Counted from the first letter of the stretch, positions 16,267 through 28,892 are shown. The stretch: DNA of 64,000 nucleotides from Bryum argenteum (GCA_037043015.1 CM073322.1:11667601-11731600), one strand, 5' to 3'. The notes: generated by a model not told the origin, from the letters alone. Numbers and translations: made by a program.

Positions 16267-16271
16267 GTGTG
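16181..16271. repeat. Compound microsatellite (AT)n-(GT)n
   Basis: About 35 AT units (16181-16250) are followed by GTAT and about nine GT units to 16271. This is likely highly polymorphic. Confidence 0.97.
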
Positions 16272-16444
16272 AAGTTCATTGATATTGCGTGGTCCAAGAA
16301 AAAGGGAGATTACGAAGGGATCTCTTGATTGATACAATTTGTTGTGAAGAGGAAGGTTAGTATTTTGTACCTTATAGAAAGTTTGACATTGTGGTAATAA
16401 TTTGTTGAAAGTCCAAGCATGTGTATTGCTCTTAAGGTTAGCAA

Positions 16445-17110
16445 TTTCTTCTGATGCTAATTTATGGGCACTTGAAACAATTACAACGGAAGTCTCTAAT
16501 TTACGAGGCAAGTTCCACTTTGGAAATGCATGATTTGTATATGGAGTTTATGGAGTTTGCGAAGATTTCTTCTAATACTAATTATGGGCACGTGAAAGAA
16601 TTACAACTAATTTATGGGCACGTGAAAGAATTACAACGGAAGTCTCCAATTTACAAGGCAAGTTCTTCCAAGGCAAATTCCACTCTAGAAATGCATGATT
16701 TGTATATGGAGTTTGCACAAATATTGGAGACAAGTTCCACTTTGGAAATGCATTATTTGTATATGGAGTTTGCAGAGACATTGGTGACAAAAGAAGGTAG
16801 CAAAGAAACGGAGTGGTGGGTAGCAGAGAAAGAAAGTGATGAGTGCACAACAAAAATTGGGCAGTTCACTTGGAATAAACTTTGGTTTGATGAAAAGATT
16901 GTGTTTGAATGGTCGATAAGCTAACATCTTCTATAATATTGAGTTACTATGGCACTGTGAGAAGTTAGAGTGTCTTGTGATGATCGCTTGCAACCCTCCA
17001 AAGACTTTCACCCTTGATATATAAGACGCTTGAAGAGCTTGAATGTGTTGATCTTGGTGCTCGTAATGGACATTCAAGAGATTGTGTGCTGCTGCGAGGG
17101 GGAGGAAGAT
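16445..17110 (+). pseudogene. NLR pseudogene fragment with repeated MHD cassettes
   Basis: The frame from 16454 reads LQRKSLIYEASS then TLEMHDLYMEF, the KSL-MHD junction of an NLR. This cassette recurs, in part, at about 16500-16560, 16620-16720 and 16735-16775, so MHDLYMEF or MHYLYMEF appears three times. Downstream, WWVAEKESDE is followed by an LRR-like stretch in another frame (CLVMIACNPPKTF, then KTLEELECVDLGARNGHSRD near 17020-17080). Frameshifts and the loss of the NB-ARC domain make it a relic. A Tc1-type terminus begins at 17141, so the transposon may have truncated it. Confidence 0.7.
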
Positions 17111-17140
17111 GAAGAGTGTCTTCGTAGTCTTGACTTTGTA

Positions 17141-18620
17141 CAGTGGAATAAATAAATAATTCGAATTTTTTCTTGGGCACCACTTTGGTTGAAAAAAATC
17201 TTATACATAAATTAAATGGTTTGATCATGGTGTAAGAAGTTTGTCTTTGACATTTGAACATTTATTTTTAGAGTGCAAGAGGAATCTAATTACATATAAT
17301 TGGCCATGTGTCTTCAAAACCATTGTGCAAATGTGATGATTAATGTGGAAGTAGTTAGGTGAGCCAAAAATTCACAGTTGTAATTAAGCATGCGTGGAGC
17401 AAGCAAAATAGAGTGACTTCATGGAATGCTTGCATGAGGTGACTTATATAATCCATGTGAAGATGTAAAGCACATTGGACACAGATTGACATTGTAAAGC
17501 ACGTCGAGATTTTTGAATACTCTTTCCTGGTTTCAGACACTGTCAGCTTTAGTGAGTTTTCTGTCTTAAACTAGAAGTTGGGTTGTCTTATTTGAAGGCT
17601 TACAGCAAGCATTATGAAGTACAAAACATTGTCCACTATGCAGAAAAATCAGATTTTGGGGATGAGGAAGGCTTGGGGTGAAGTACAAGGACATTCTAGA
17701 AGTCTTTAGTACTCCCTCTTCCACCATTTCAACAATCTTGAGTCGTTGGAAGGTCCGTGGAAGCTTGGAGTCGTTGAAGCACAATGTGGTAGATCCAAGA
17801 AGTTGTCTGAGCGGGATTTTTGGGTGTTATGTCGTGTTGTCTTTTCAAATAGGAGGCATACTTTATTAGAACTTGCAAACTTGGTGAGTGTTATTCAAAC
17901 TACCTTTGTGAGCTTGTTTTTGAAGAATTTTATAGACTTAGCTAAAAAGCTCGATTTGAATGTCAAACATAAAGCAGAATTTACAGGCTTGCATTTGCAC
18001 GTTCATGAGAGTTGGACGTTTGAAGATTGGTGTAACATTATTGGATGGATAAGTTGTCATTCGAAACTGGCAAAAATTCATGGCAAATTAGAGTGTGGTG
18101 GAAACGTATGAAAAACAGAATTGGGATTGTATAGCACCCCTTTTTAAGCCAGTACGTGGATCTGTGATTGTTAAAGGTGCCTTTACTGGCTTTGATTAAG
18201 TCTCCACTTGTCACAATTCCTTCAAATAAGAGATCATCAAGTGATTTGTCACTATTATCTATGAAGAAGTATTAAGTGGCTTTTATTTCTTACATGATCA
18301 CCTCGAGCAATTGATACTATGGAGGATGGCGCTCCAATTCACCATAGCTCATTGCCAGTGCAATGGAGACTTGCCCATGGTATAAAAAGTTGGTTTGGCG
18401 TGCCATTTCACCGAACTTCAATCTTATAGAGAACATTTTGACGGTTGTAAAAGATTAGCTCAAACATCATAGTAGATCTAATAGTAAGCTAGAAATGATA
18501 AAAAAAATTCAATCCGTATGGGATACCATATCTACAGAGTGGCTTCGTACATTCATTTTCACTACGCCTTATAGGATACAAGCGGTGATTGCAGGGGGTG
18601 GTAGTACGAGATGGTAGATA
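17141..18620 (+). mobile_element. Tc1/mariner element with broken transposase
   Basis: A left end TA+CAGTGGAATAAATAAATAAT lies at 17139-17160, similar to the TIR of the foldback element at 34943. The transposase relic spans about 17690-18617. It shows an HTH region (STPSSTISTILSRWKVRGS, then GRSKKLSERDFWVLCRVVFS with TLLELA), LAFARS, LSFETGKNSWQIRVW, MEDGAPIHHSS and the C-terminal IENILTVVKD with YRIQAVIAGGGSTRW and stop. The frame changes several times and has internal stops. No right TIR was found, so the right border is uncertain. Confidence 0.75.
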
Positions 18621-18719
18621 GTATGTAACAAAAAGCACTCTTCATGTATATTTTCACAACTTTATTATGCAAACTTGTTATAATATGAAACTAGACTCTA
18701 CTATTTTCATGCACTTTAC

Positions 18720-19480
18720 AACTTAGAAATGTCTGACTCGAGAATTTGAGATGAACATTGGTAGAAAAGAGCATGATGCGCACGGACTTCATAATTGTTG
18801 AATTATCCTTCTCCGCTACTCTATTTTATTCGGGAGTGTAGATGGTCATCATTTCGTGATGTATTGCCTTCTGTCGGAGATAGGATTGAACGGGCCATTG
18901 GTTAACTCTGTTCCATGATCAGTACGTAGAGGAATGATCTTAGAGAATGTTTTTTGTTCCAATTGGGCAGAAAAAAGTTGAAAGCAATTGAGGATGTCCA
19001 ATTTCTTGGCCATGCATAAAACTACCCTATAGCCTATAGCATGTGATCAATGATTCTTGCGATAAGCGCAACCCGAACTGAAAGGATGACAGTCAAGATC
19101 TGAAAGCAAAATCATACCATCAACAAGCTCTTGTCTAGCACTAGAACCAATGACATTGTGATTGTCGTGCCCAAGGCTCTTGTGTCATGCATCAAGCAAC
19201 GGATTGCTATTCTTTTTGGTTGTCACTCCAAAACTGATAACGTGCATGGCATAACGTGCATGGCATAACGTGCATGGCAAAACGTGCATGGCATAATGTG
19301 CTCCTAGTTGTATTGCTAAATTAACAGCTTGTACATCTTCTTGATCAATATGTCACGTATGACAATTTCTCCTCTCTGAGTTGCAAGGCGACAACTAGTG
19401 GATCAACAAAACTCATACAATCCAAGAGAGCAGGGACGTCATCTTTGATGAATCCTCCATCATTCGTAGCATCTACCCTG
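18720..19480 (-). mobile_element. Ty1-copia GAG-pre/integrase fragment, minus strand, dead
   Basis: Read on the minus strand, fragments in different frames give HKSLGHDNHNVIGSSARQEL with SGCAYRKNH (GAG-pre-integrase with its cysteines), then LRTDHGTELTNGPFNP (integrase core) and YTPE followed by RVAEKDNSTIMKSVRIMLFS, the QNGVAER block. Stops are frequent. Orientation is opposite to the RT/RNase H fragment at 20.6-22.2 kb, so the two are either different insertions or an inverted element. Confidence 0.72.
19237..19292. repeat. 14-bp tandem repeat, four units
   Basis: The unit ATAACGTGCATGGC is repeated four times, with one unit starting AAAACG. It lies inside the minus-strand copia fragment. 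Confidence 0.9.
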
Positions 19481-19489
19481 AAATGATAC

Positions 19490-22200
19490 TAGAAAAGTCT
19501 GACCGAGTCGGGACATTCATGGACATGCCACGGTTCACAACACACTTTCATGTGGCTCCTAATATGTTGTTATTGCGTCTACATGTCCATGCACCTCTTG
19601 CCTCGGGACCAATCGTCTTTGATGATCATAATCATGACCTTGACTCTCAGTCGCAACAAGCAATAGAAGTGCCATCATTTGAAAACAACTTTAATCTAAG
19701 TGTGGACAACCCCAAATGTCACATCCCTTTCCAAAGGATGCCCGAACACCGTGGTGAGCCAAGAGGACCCCGGGAGTGACGCCCCGGGCTTGGCAAGAGA
19801 CAAGGTGAGGAGACCAAGGAGAGTCCCGAGCAAACAGCACGCAATAGCGTTGTGCTTGGGACGAACTTGGTGGCGTGTCTTACATGGTTGGAAACCTTGT
19901 TTGAGCACGCACCCATGGGTCCAAAGAACGCGCAATTTGGAGTTGTGAGTCATGAGATATGACTCTCCAAAGTTGGAGCGCGTTCCGGGACACTCCGGGA
20001 CTCGGGAGTGTTGCCTTTCGGGACTCAAAATGTCGTCCTTCTTGGATGGCGTCATGTTGCATGTCTATGGAAAGCTCTAGACAAGAGCTTTCCAAAATGC
20101 TAAGGCTCGTGAGGAGCAAAGCAATGCTTTGGGAGATATGGCTCTCCAAAGCATCGGGACTTCGGGACTGCGGGACTGCTGCCTCCCGGGACTCCCGAAT
20201 GTTCTGAGGAGCATAGCTCCCACACGGAAGCTCCGATTGGGACAAGTGAGGAGTCCATCGACATCTACTCAAAGAGTAGATGTCGAAAATGGGCTTGAGC
20301 AGATCTATGGTGGCCCTTGTTCTGACGATGAGGAGACCTTGGCTCAGTTAGAAGGCATAACTATCACGGATATTGATGTTGCTGACCTAAAAGTACCAAA
20401 TAGTTCTACTTGAGTTGGCATAGTATCAAGCTACCAAGCTTACAACGAGACATATCTATTGATGGGTGAGCCTCTTCAACTTCATGCTCTTCAACTTCAT
20501 GTTGTAATACCACCATCAAGATTGAGAAGCACTGATATACCGACCAACATAATTTTGTTCTCAAGAAAAACTCTTTAGGGTTTTGGTCATTGGGTCTATC
20601 CAAACGACCCCGACCTTTATGCTAGCATGGCACGTACTCCCTCGTCTGCGTCACTTGAGCCGAAGACTTTTACCCGAGTATAATGATCACCGCAAACAAG
20701 TTACTTCCTATGAGCAATTAATAGATCACGAGTATTCATCCTTGATCAATAACGGCAACTGGGATCTAGCAGACTCGCCATCAAAGAGACAAGCAGTTCA
20801 AAACAAGTGGGTCTATAAGGTCAAACTAACATCTGATGGACACATAGCTCGCTATAAGGCACGCCTTGTTGTGAAAGGCTTCTCTCAACAAGCACGCTTT
20901 AACTACTTCGAGACATTTTTGCCACTGGTCAAATTTGATTCCATCCGGACTATCCTATCCATTGCTGCTGTAGGTAATATGGACATCACCCATTTTATCC
21001 AGTTTGAGGTTGAAACAACATTTTTCTATGGCAATATTGATGATAAGATCTACATGGTCCAACTAGAGGGCTTCATCAATTTGAACCAGCCAACCAAAGT
21101 TTGCCGCTTAAAGAAAGTCCTCTATGGATTGAAGCAAAGCTCTCGCATATGGAATGACATTCAATGACTTCCTTGTTTGGTACAACTTTCTACCTACCAA
21201 AGCTCACCCTTGTATTTATTTTGGTGTTGGATTGTCCAAGCTTCTCCTTGGAATATTCTTAGATGATGGCATCATTTGCAGCCAACGCCACGAACGTATC
21301 GCTCAAGTCAACCATGACATGGGTGGAGCCTCAAAAGTAACTGTTGGTGATCCCGAAGTGTACGTAGGTCTCTACATCACGTGCAATAGGAGCCAAGGTA
21401 TTCTTCTGATTGATTAAGTACATTACATTACTACAAAGCTTATAGAATATGGCTAGAGCGATGCTGACTTGCTCACCATTTCTACAGATTTGCGCACTCG
21501 ATTGGACTTCATCCGCTCTACCAACAAGCTACCGAATCCAACCTTTCCGTATAGAGAAATTGTGGGCAGCCTACACTTTGTCAGCCAAGGTACGAGATTA
21601 AACATTACTTATGTCATTAGTCATGCATCAAAGTTCACCCAAAATCCAAAGTGAAGCCACATTGCATGTGTCAAACGCATCCTATGTTATCTTCGAGGCA
21701 CACCTAATATCCAAATCACCTATAGCACTAGTGCTACATCCAACATCCTTGAAGCTCATTGTGACGCTGATTTCGCATTTGATATGGATGATCAGAAATC
21801 TAGTTTTGGCATTGTTATCATGCTCAATAGAGGACCTATCGCTTGGGGGAGTCGTAACCAAGGAGGCACGACAAGTTCCACTACGGAGGCAGAATACGTA
21901 GCCGCTCATGTGGGTACACAGAAGATTCTTTCGCTTCGACAGCTCACGGAAGACTTAACATATCCTCAAATCCCGACCACCATTTTCCGAAGCGATAACC
22001 AAGCCACTATTCGACTTGTGAGGAATCCCGAATTTGATAAGCGCACCAAGCATGTAGATATAAAATACCACATCATATGCAACCATTACTAGAACAATCT
22101 TATCAACGTCGTCTACGTCACCACTCTTCACAACGTGGCTCACATTTTTACCAAGGCGTTGCCTTGTGTTGCTTTCCAACGTTTACTTGGCCTCATAAAC
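19490..22200 (+). mobile_element. Ty1-copia pol fragment (RT and RNase H), dead
   Basis: The reverse transcriptase at about 20700-21165 reads NKWVYKVKLTSDGHIARYKA, RLVVKGFSQQARFNYFETF, and RLKKVLYGLKQSSRIWND. A frameshift follows, then a degenerate catalytic site FLDDGIICSQ (normally YVDD) near 21258. GSLHFVSQGTRLNITYVISH follows at about 21570. RNase H at 21784-22090 has GTTSSTTEAEYVAAHVG, SDNQATIRLVRNPEF and RTKHVDIKYHIIC. VFDDHNHDLDSQSQQ near 19615 may be the linker. At least three frameshifts or stops break it. Confidence 0.85.
19718..20230. mobile_element. GC-rich insertion resembling an LTR (tentative)
   Basis: The block starts TGTCACATCCC, a common LTR beginning, and is clearly richer in G and C than the surrounding copia. 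It has repeated CGGGACT phrases (about 19990-20190) and imperfect hairpins such as GAAAGCTC/GAGCTTTC (20070-20095). It interrupts the linker before the copia RT. I could not fix its 3' end or a target duplication. Confidence 0.35.
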
Positions 22201-22237
22201 ATCACCAAAATAACATGTGTTGGCAAGTAGTTGAGTC

Positions 22238-22363
22238 GCATCACAGTTAGTAGTATTGGAGTTACCTATATCGGAATTACTCATCGTGAGTACAGTACCT
22301 GCATCACAGTTAGTAGTATTGGAGTTACCTATATCGGAATTACTCATCGTGAGTACAATACCT
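22238..22363. repeat. 63-bp perfect-register tandem duplication
   Basis: Unit GCATCACAGTTAGTAG... occupies 22238-22300 and 22301-22363, with one G/A difference seen. It lies just after the copia RNase H, where a 3' LTR would begin. Confidence 0.92.
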
Positions 22364-22536
22364 GCTCACTGTAACAGCCAAGATTACATCATTAGCCCCA
22401 TTGGAATTCAGGAGAAACAAGAAGACGTTCCCTACAATTTTAGTCGCTTCAAGGAGTCCAGCTAAGTATAAGTCAAGTGAAAATCTTGTAGCTCTTTCTC
22501 TCTTTTTAATGTTATCCTATAGCAATTTGTTCTTAA

Positions 22537-23509
22537 CCCTTAAACGCCCACGATGTCGAAAAACGACATTTTGGATGTACATCAAAAACTTTGAAGAGCC
22601 ATATCTTCTTCATCCGAGGTCCGATTTGGATGAAATCACTTGGATTAGGTTCCAAATCAAGTCTAGTTTGTGTTGTAAAATTTTCAAGCCCATACAATAA
22701 AGTATGAATTAATGGAATGCACTTTAGTGAAGACAACTCTTGTTTTTGGGTTTCCAAGCATGGGGCATGTATTACCATTGCAAGCCAATTATGTGGAATT
22801 AAAAATAGTTCTTCATGATAATTTTTATCATGGTCATGATCTTAAGGTGATTCTTAACAACTTTGTAGTGAGAAGTTTTTTGATCCAAATGATTTTGCTA
22901 TTGGATTTGCAATGATGTTCTGTCAACAAAAAAAGTGAGAAAATGGATGATATTTGAGGAGCTATATCTCCCTCATCCACCGTTGGACTTCAACTTTATT
23001 TTTTGGGATGGCCTCCAATTAGAGTCTAGTCTAAGTGGTAGAAACCTTAACAAGATCGAAGATGTTTTGAAGATAAGGCATGAAATTGAATGCAAAGGGT
23101 CTAGTTTTGGACTATTTTTCCTTTGTAAAATTTTCGGTAGTTTTTACCATTGCATGGCTTTTATTTGAGCCAAGAAATTTTTTTTATGAATTTTTGTTGG
23201 GTAAAGGACTTATTAAGATGAAGGTGAACATCTTTCTAGTTGGTGATTTTTTCAGTGCAATAGGTATATTGGTAGCATTTCCACCTCAAAGTGAAAATGA
23301 TGAAATTTTGCAGTTTGTTTTTGATATTAATATGTTATGATCTCCCGATCTATAAGGCCTCATGACTCAAATTTTGGTCCACATGATCTTCGATAAGTCT
23401 ATTACAAGTTTATACGGTTGAGATCTTAATAGCTTCTCTTGATTTTCATCTATGACGATTTCTATGGAAATGTGCTTTTCTGCTAAAAATAGGCTCGGGC
23501 GTTTAGGGG
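22537..23509. mobile_element. TTAA-flanked TIR element, 973 bp (piggyBac-like)
   Basis: The ends CCCTTAAACGCCC (22537) and GGGCGTTTAGGGG (to 23509) form a 13-bp inverted repeat with one mismatch. TTAA lies on both sides (22533-22536 and 23510-23513). The interior has two diverged copies of a GAGCYATATC(T)YCYTCATCC motif, near 22595 and 22960. No transposase is recognised, so it is non-autonomous. Confidence 0.8.
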
Positions 23510-23513
23510 TTAA

Positions 23514-24368
23514 TTGCTCCAAGATACTATGTACTAGCATATTTCCACCAATTCTATGACAATGTTCTTCTACAGAGGCTCTACACCATACGTGTTACTT
23601 GTGATTGTGTGACTAGTGCTCGTCTACCGAGGCTTGTATTCTCTTACTTTCTGTTCTCTTTTATATTTCTCGTATGAAGCATGGATTGAACATCGTAGGC
23701 TGGAATTGTCTGATCGTTATCAGAAGCCGACCAGCCGCGGTGGCTTCGAGTTTACTTTGATCTGTTTAATAATGAATTTCTGTGACCACTTATCAGAGCG
23801 TTGTCGTAAGTGCCGACCATGTAGGCTGTTCAGTCCTTGTCGGTGGTGTCGGTCAACCCTGCGGTTCAAATCTTCGTGCTTGGGTCGTGGATAGTACGAT
23901 TAGAATCGTGTGATTGGTCGAATCGAGTCGTGCTAAAATGATAGTCCTGTAGGTACAGTCTTCTACTTACTATACTATTTGCTAGCTTCCATACAGGTTA
24001 GCCATGCTCAAATTGTGGAGCAGGTTACCTTCGGTTAATAATCATGCCTTATTGCCATAGTAACTATTGTAAAATTTATCAGAAGGCGCCTGAAACCCTA
24101 AGGAGCTGTACTATATCGTGCTTTCTGCTCTACAAATAAACAAAGACTCGGTTTGAATTGATATGAACTCCATACAAACTATCTTGCTTTTGTCTATATC
24201 CATCAATATCCATCTATATCAAACCATCAAGAGAGAGTCGTACAAAGTTTAACAAGTGCTTGAAGCTTGCAGCTTTATATATTTCTTCAGCTCACCATGA
24301 GCTCAAATCAGAATACCACACTGATCAAGAGACCAGATCGGATTATGTGATGAAATGAATGAATGTCA
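23514..24368. other. Intergenic; TRIM37-like 3' flank
   Basis: No gene seen. It may contain the rest of a copia LTR (23560-24110), but no matching second LTR is in the window. Confidence 0.4.
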
Positions 24369-27300
24369 TTACTTGAGGTTACCCCAATCTTCAATCTGCG
24401 GCGAGCAGAAATTGAAGGTGGAGCTGTAATAAGGGTAATTCTCCACAAGATGAGCCACAGGTGTAACAGTTGCATACGAACATTCATCGTCGCCAACTTG
24501 TTTACTGAGGCTCTGGACGTCCATAGCAGGAGCTTCTCTCTTCGATGCAGAGGGTCCAGCAGGCACCGGAGGAGCTAGCAGTAGCTTGTGAGCTTTCCTG
24601 GTTCGTGACTTCTTTCCACTACTACTGTGCAGTTTCGAAGCTTTCGGAATCTGGAAAAACTCGTTCGGTTTCAGTGATGATGGATCCTCGGCAACAGGGT
24701 CCTGATCTTCTGATTCGTCACTGCAGTCTTGTTGTGCCGTTTTGGTGGGATTGTTGTTCTTCGATGATTTCCGCACTGTCGGTGAACCCACTTGCTGATC
24801 GACGGTATTTGCATGTATCGACGTCGTCATTCGACTACTTCGCCTCCGCCTGCGATGGAAAAATGTTGCTGCGAACGCTCTTCGAATCACTGCCACTTGT
24901 GTGGCTGACTCGTCGCGCTCCACTTGTAATGCTGCTAACGATCGCCGCAAGTCTTGACATTGTTGTTGATATCTGCAATGTAATCAAACAGCTCTCTTTG
25001 TAAATTAACAGCTTGATAGTCTTTGCTCTAAATGCTGCATTCTTTCTTTCTCTTCATATTCTAATGTATACTCTTTCAAAGAAAACTCAAGAGTGTTGGA
25101 TAACTCGTGGATAGATAATTGTTGTTAATCATCAAAGTAGCTCAATGATAAGAGAGGTTACGTGAGAGGGCGAACGTAGAAGCGGAGAGTGATGGTATCC
25201 TCTTCCGGTTGGAGATAGCCTTCCTTTTCTAGAAGATCAATTCGGAAGAACTGGTAGTATCCCCAGCAAGCTCCCGCCTGCATGTACAAAACTCTGTTAA
25301 TTCCTCAAAGATTGACAAATTTGTTGCAACAAAACATGGTACATGCATAACTTGCCTCGAAATCGGAAGAGAATTTCCGAACGATGCGCTGGTTGGGGCG
25401 ACTCCGGTGAAGGAGTTCAATGCCATATTCATATTTTGCTGCTTCATTGCCGCCCTCGACCATCTGGTGCATACCGTGATTCCCGTCAGGTCACAGTCCA
25501 TTCAAATCTACGCCCTTTTTTTCTTTTAAAGATCACGACAATGACCAAATACAATGTTGATGTGGCACTCTACTGATGATTGCCACGTAGTCTACGGTGT
25601 TTACCTCCAAGAAGACAGAGAGATGGGTGCCCTGAGAAGCACCGCTTCCATTCGGATACACCTTCAGTCGCCATGCAACACCAGATGCACAGATAGGCTG
25701 CCACCCAAAATAGCACATGTTAGACGTAAGATCAAACTCTGCAAAGTTTCTCTACAATATTTGATATGTGCATGCTCTTTGAATCTTTTATGATGTAAAC
25801 ACATGTGCAAGTGCATGAAGCATACCTCACTGTACACAACCTCCTTGTTCGGCAATACTTCACTAGCGTTTGGATCGTCACCCGGAGCCGCTCCTGGTTC
25901 ACTTAGACTTTCTCTATAGTTCTTCAGAATGAGCTCGCCATGTTCATACGATGGCACAACCTGCAACACAAACTTCGCATCAGCACCTTATGTATGCAAT
26001 AATCTTCACTGGAACATAACATGATGGCCAATCTTCTCATATTACAATCACTCGGTAAAGACATGTTCGTCACCGAACATAAGCGATCAAGTATACCTCA
26101 GACGTGAATTCAGGAGGAATAGGCGTGCGTGAAATCTCTGAAAACGTGCGAGTCTGAATATCCTGCAAAAGTGAGCCCCACGAAAATCAGATATCTATAT
26201 CAGGTTTCTCTATATATATCAGTATAACTATATCTATATTAGCACTGATTGATTCTAGGGTATGAAAAGCCAACCTGTAGCATGCGGCTCATATTGGGCT
26301 CTTGAGCTATCAGATCACTTTTTGGAATGCTATTCAGCTGCTGGTCTAACTCATGCAAGATTGTGTCCAGGAGCTCCATCTGCGTAGAAAATTTTCAACA
26401 TTAGCGCCTGAAAAACTATCTATTAGGGCATCATGAGTTCTGTATGAAAAACTCACTTCTTGGGTCATGGAACCTTTTTGTGCAAGTAACGCCAGCAGTT
26501 TGCATTTAAGCTGCTCTTCGAGCCGAGACTGCATAAACAACCCACAATCATCAGTTGCAATTAATAAAGAAATCACTTCACGGTGCATTAATGATGCTTT
26601 ACCTGCATCCTTTTGAATGCCATTTGAAGCTCAGCTGCTGATTCGTCCTTCGACTGGCAACACCACGAACGAATGTTAGTTTCATTCTACCTTGAAACGG
26701 AAGTAGCAAGGTTGGAAATTGACGTACCTTGAGCACTGCTTCAATATTTTTATCGACGGATGTCACTAGTGCAGAAAGCTCCTGCCATGCGAAGAGGAAT
26801 GTGAGAACTCGCTAAAATTGAGACTCGGAATGTTACCGACAACGATGAATGATGTTGTACCTTTCGGCGTCTCCGTAGCCCAGCAGCTTCCATACGAATC
26901 TTCTTCTTGTGGCGACCATAGGCCACACTCAGCTTCTCAAACGTGTGATTCCGGTGATCCTGTGCCGACACAAAAGCGAATTATTACACATTTCAATAAT
27001 CATGGGATGATGATGGCCTCAATCATGGAGCAAAGAAACTTTTTGGGGTCTCATTTTCTGAAACGAATGATCTTTTAAACGATTGAGATCATTATCTATC
27101 TGCGGGAGATCGTTCCATTTAGCGTATGGATACTAGTTCACTATCTCGTATACACTTTGATCAATAGCTTCAGCTTCGTCCTTTCGAATACAAGTAATCA
27201 TTGAAACTCATGAGACTTAGAAACCCTATCGTGATAGCATGTTGCAATAGCTCAAAGATGAGCTTCCATTAAAGAAAACCTTTCGATTCCGGTTAGGACT

Positions 27301-28533
27301 GAATCATGAATCGAAGTGGATTCTCATGGCAAAAAGGGAATATGTTACAATTCAAAGATTAGAGAGCTCTTGAATGGTTTTGATTTTTTGAGTTCTTAGT
27401 GAAGAGGAGGAGGGTGGTACCTCAATGAGGACAGCGCAGTCTGAGCACACGGCCACTGAGCACGTCGTACAAAAGTAGAGCAGCGGGCTGTCGTGAGCCG
27501 GACAGTACTGCATCCGCCATGTCCACCAACCCCACATCAGAATCAGATCATGTCAACGTACACACACACAAGCGAATCAATGTAACGGTTCACTCACCTT
27601 TTCCACTGGACTATCACCGAGTTTCCCTTGAATCTTCTCAACTTCCTGTCATGCCCCAAAAACCAACACCAACATCGTCAATCATCTCACTAAATCGGAA
27701 CTCACAATCATGCCCCAAAAACAACATCGACAATTATCAATTTCTGCAATAATTGAGATCTCACGATACTTTCATTGCCTATGTCACTCATCTGCTTGGC
27801 CCTAAAGTAGCATGCGGTGCACGCATGACCTCTGAAAGTAGGCCTACAATCACCGGCATGATTCGATTCGCTCTTGTACAGGGAGATCGTTTTAGTGACA
27901 AGGGAGCAAGAGTGTGACTCACCAATGATATCTCGGAAATAAATCGGCAGCTCACGAGTTGTGAGACCAGCAGGGGTGCTCGGCAGTGAGGGCACTCCGA
28001 CTTCTGATCTGTCAACCATCTCTGATGATACATGAAACAAACGATCAGTACTCCGATGACGGAACGAAATTTCGAAACAGAATGTAGAGCACTGACCTTG
28101 ATACATGGCTGACACACCAGCTTGGAACAGCATGGACACAGTTGCGCATCCACTACCTGCACAGAAATCATCACCACCAGGCTGTGATCATTCCGGATTT
28201 CGGGAACAGGCTATGCTCTTTTGTTAGTTTTAGGGCTTGGAGACAGACCTTGCCGAGGCAGATGAAGCATCGGAAGATTTCTGCCAAGGTCGAAGCCGAA
28301 TCAGTAGCCAAGGCAGGAGTAGCGCCATGACACGCCACGAAATCCACCACCCTCGAAGACGGTTCCTCGCCATCCTCATCCGAAGCAGGATCGCTCGCCT
28401 CGTTAGCGACGGCACTCATGGTGCTGGGGGTGTGATCGTCTGAGGACAGGTGCTGCTGCTCGTTTTGTGGTAGAACAACCTGTGCAAATGGCGTGGAGCC
28501 TGCTGCTAGCAGCCTCTGCGCTTGCGTCTGCAC
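24369..28533 (-). CDS. TRIM37: TRIM37-like RING/B-box/coiled-coil/MATH E3 ubiquitin ligase, 16 exons
   Basis: Exons: 28533-28249, 28156-28097, 28021-27923, 27645-27598, 27507-27421, 26959-26861, 26781-26728, 26653-26603, 26528-26457, 26379-26275, 26162-26097, 25960-25826, 25697-25605, 25463-25356, 25277-25162, 24972-24369. They join in frame to 693 residues. RING (about 88-131): [41 protein letters not shown]-box (about 165-215): [16 protein letters not shown] then [10 protein letters not shown]. Coiled coil about 220-320. Then PIPPEFTSE and [12 protein letters not shown], and a MATH domain (about 388-493): [34 protein letters not shown]. The order matches animal TRIM37, an E3 linked to peroxisomes and centrosomes. 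The RING histidine position is cysteine (CPCC). Intron 14 has a GC donor. An alternative upstream start exon is listed separately. Confidence 0.9.
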
Positions 28534-28685
28534 CCATTACGAGCCCCTCGTCCATAAACCCTTGCCTCCAAAACCCATTCCCATCAACATTCTGCTCGGA
28601 CCTCAAGCGTCACTCCCTGTATTGCCTCCTACCTCAAAATACTCAAATCACAGCGAACAACTGAAGATGGCTACACAGATTTTCA

Positions 28686-28892
28686 AGTTCCGCTCATTCC
28701 CTAACCAGAAGTGGCATCTTGCTGAAGAGCTTGTCAACAAGCGCTCAACAACATGGCTCTCATCTTTCAAACTGGTGACAGCAAAAAGATAGCTACACCG
28801 AATTCCGAATTGCGCTCATTTCCCAACCAGAAGTGGTATTTTGTTGAAGAGCGCGCTCAACAACAAGTCTCTCATCTTTCAAACTGGTGACA
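28686..28892. repeat. Imperfect tandem duplication, about 90-bp units
   Basis: 28687-28781 and about 28804-28892 share GCTCATTYCCYAACCAGAAG and CTCATCTTTCAAACTGGTGA. The repeat lies just upstream of the TRIM37-like start, or inside its first intron if the upstream exon is used. Confidence 0.85.

Noticed and set aside
16196..16511. Minus-strand frame with a long HT/IY repeat
   Set aside because: Translation of the AT/GT microsatellite.
19237..19292. CRISPR-like short repeat array
   Set aside because: Repeats are directly adjacent with no spacers; a simple 14-bp tandem repeat in plant nuclear DNA.
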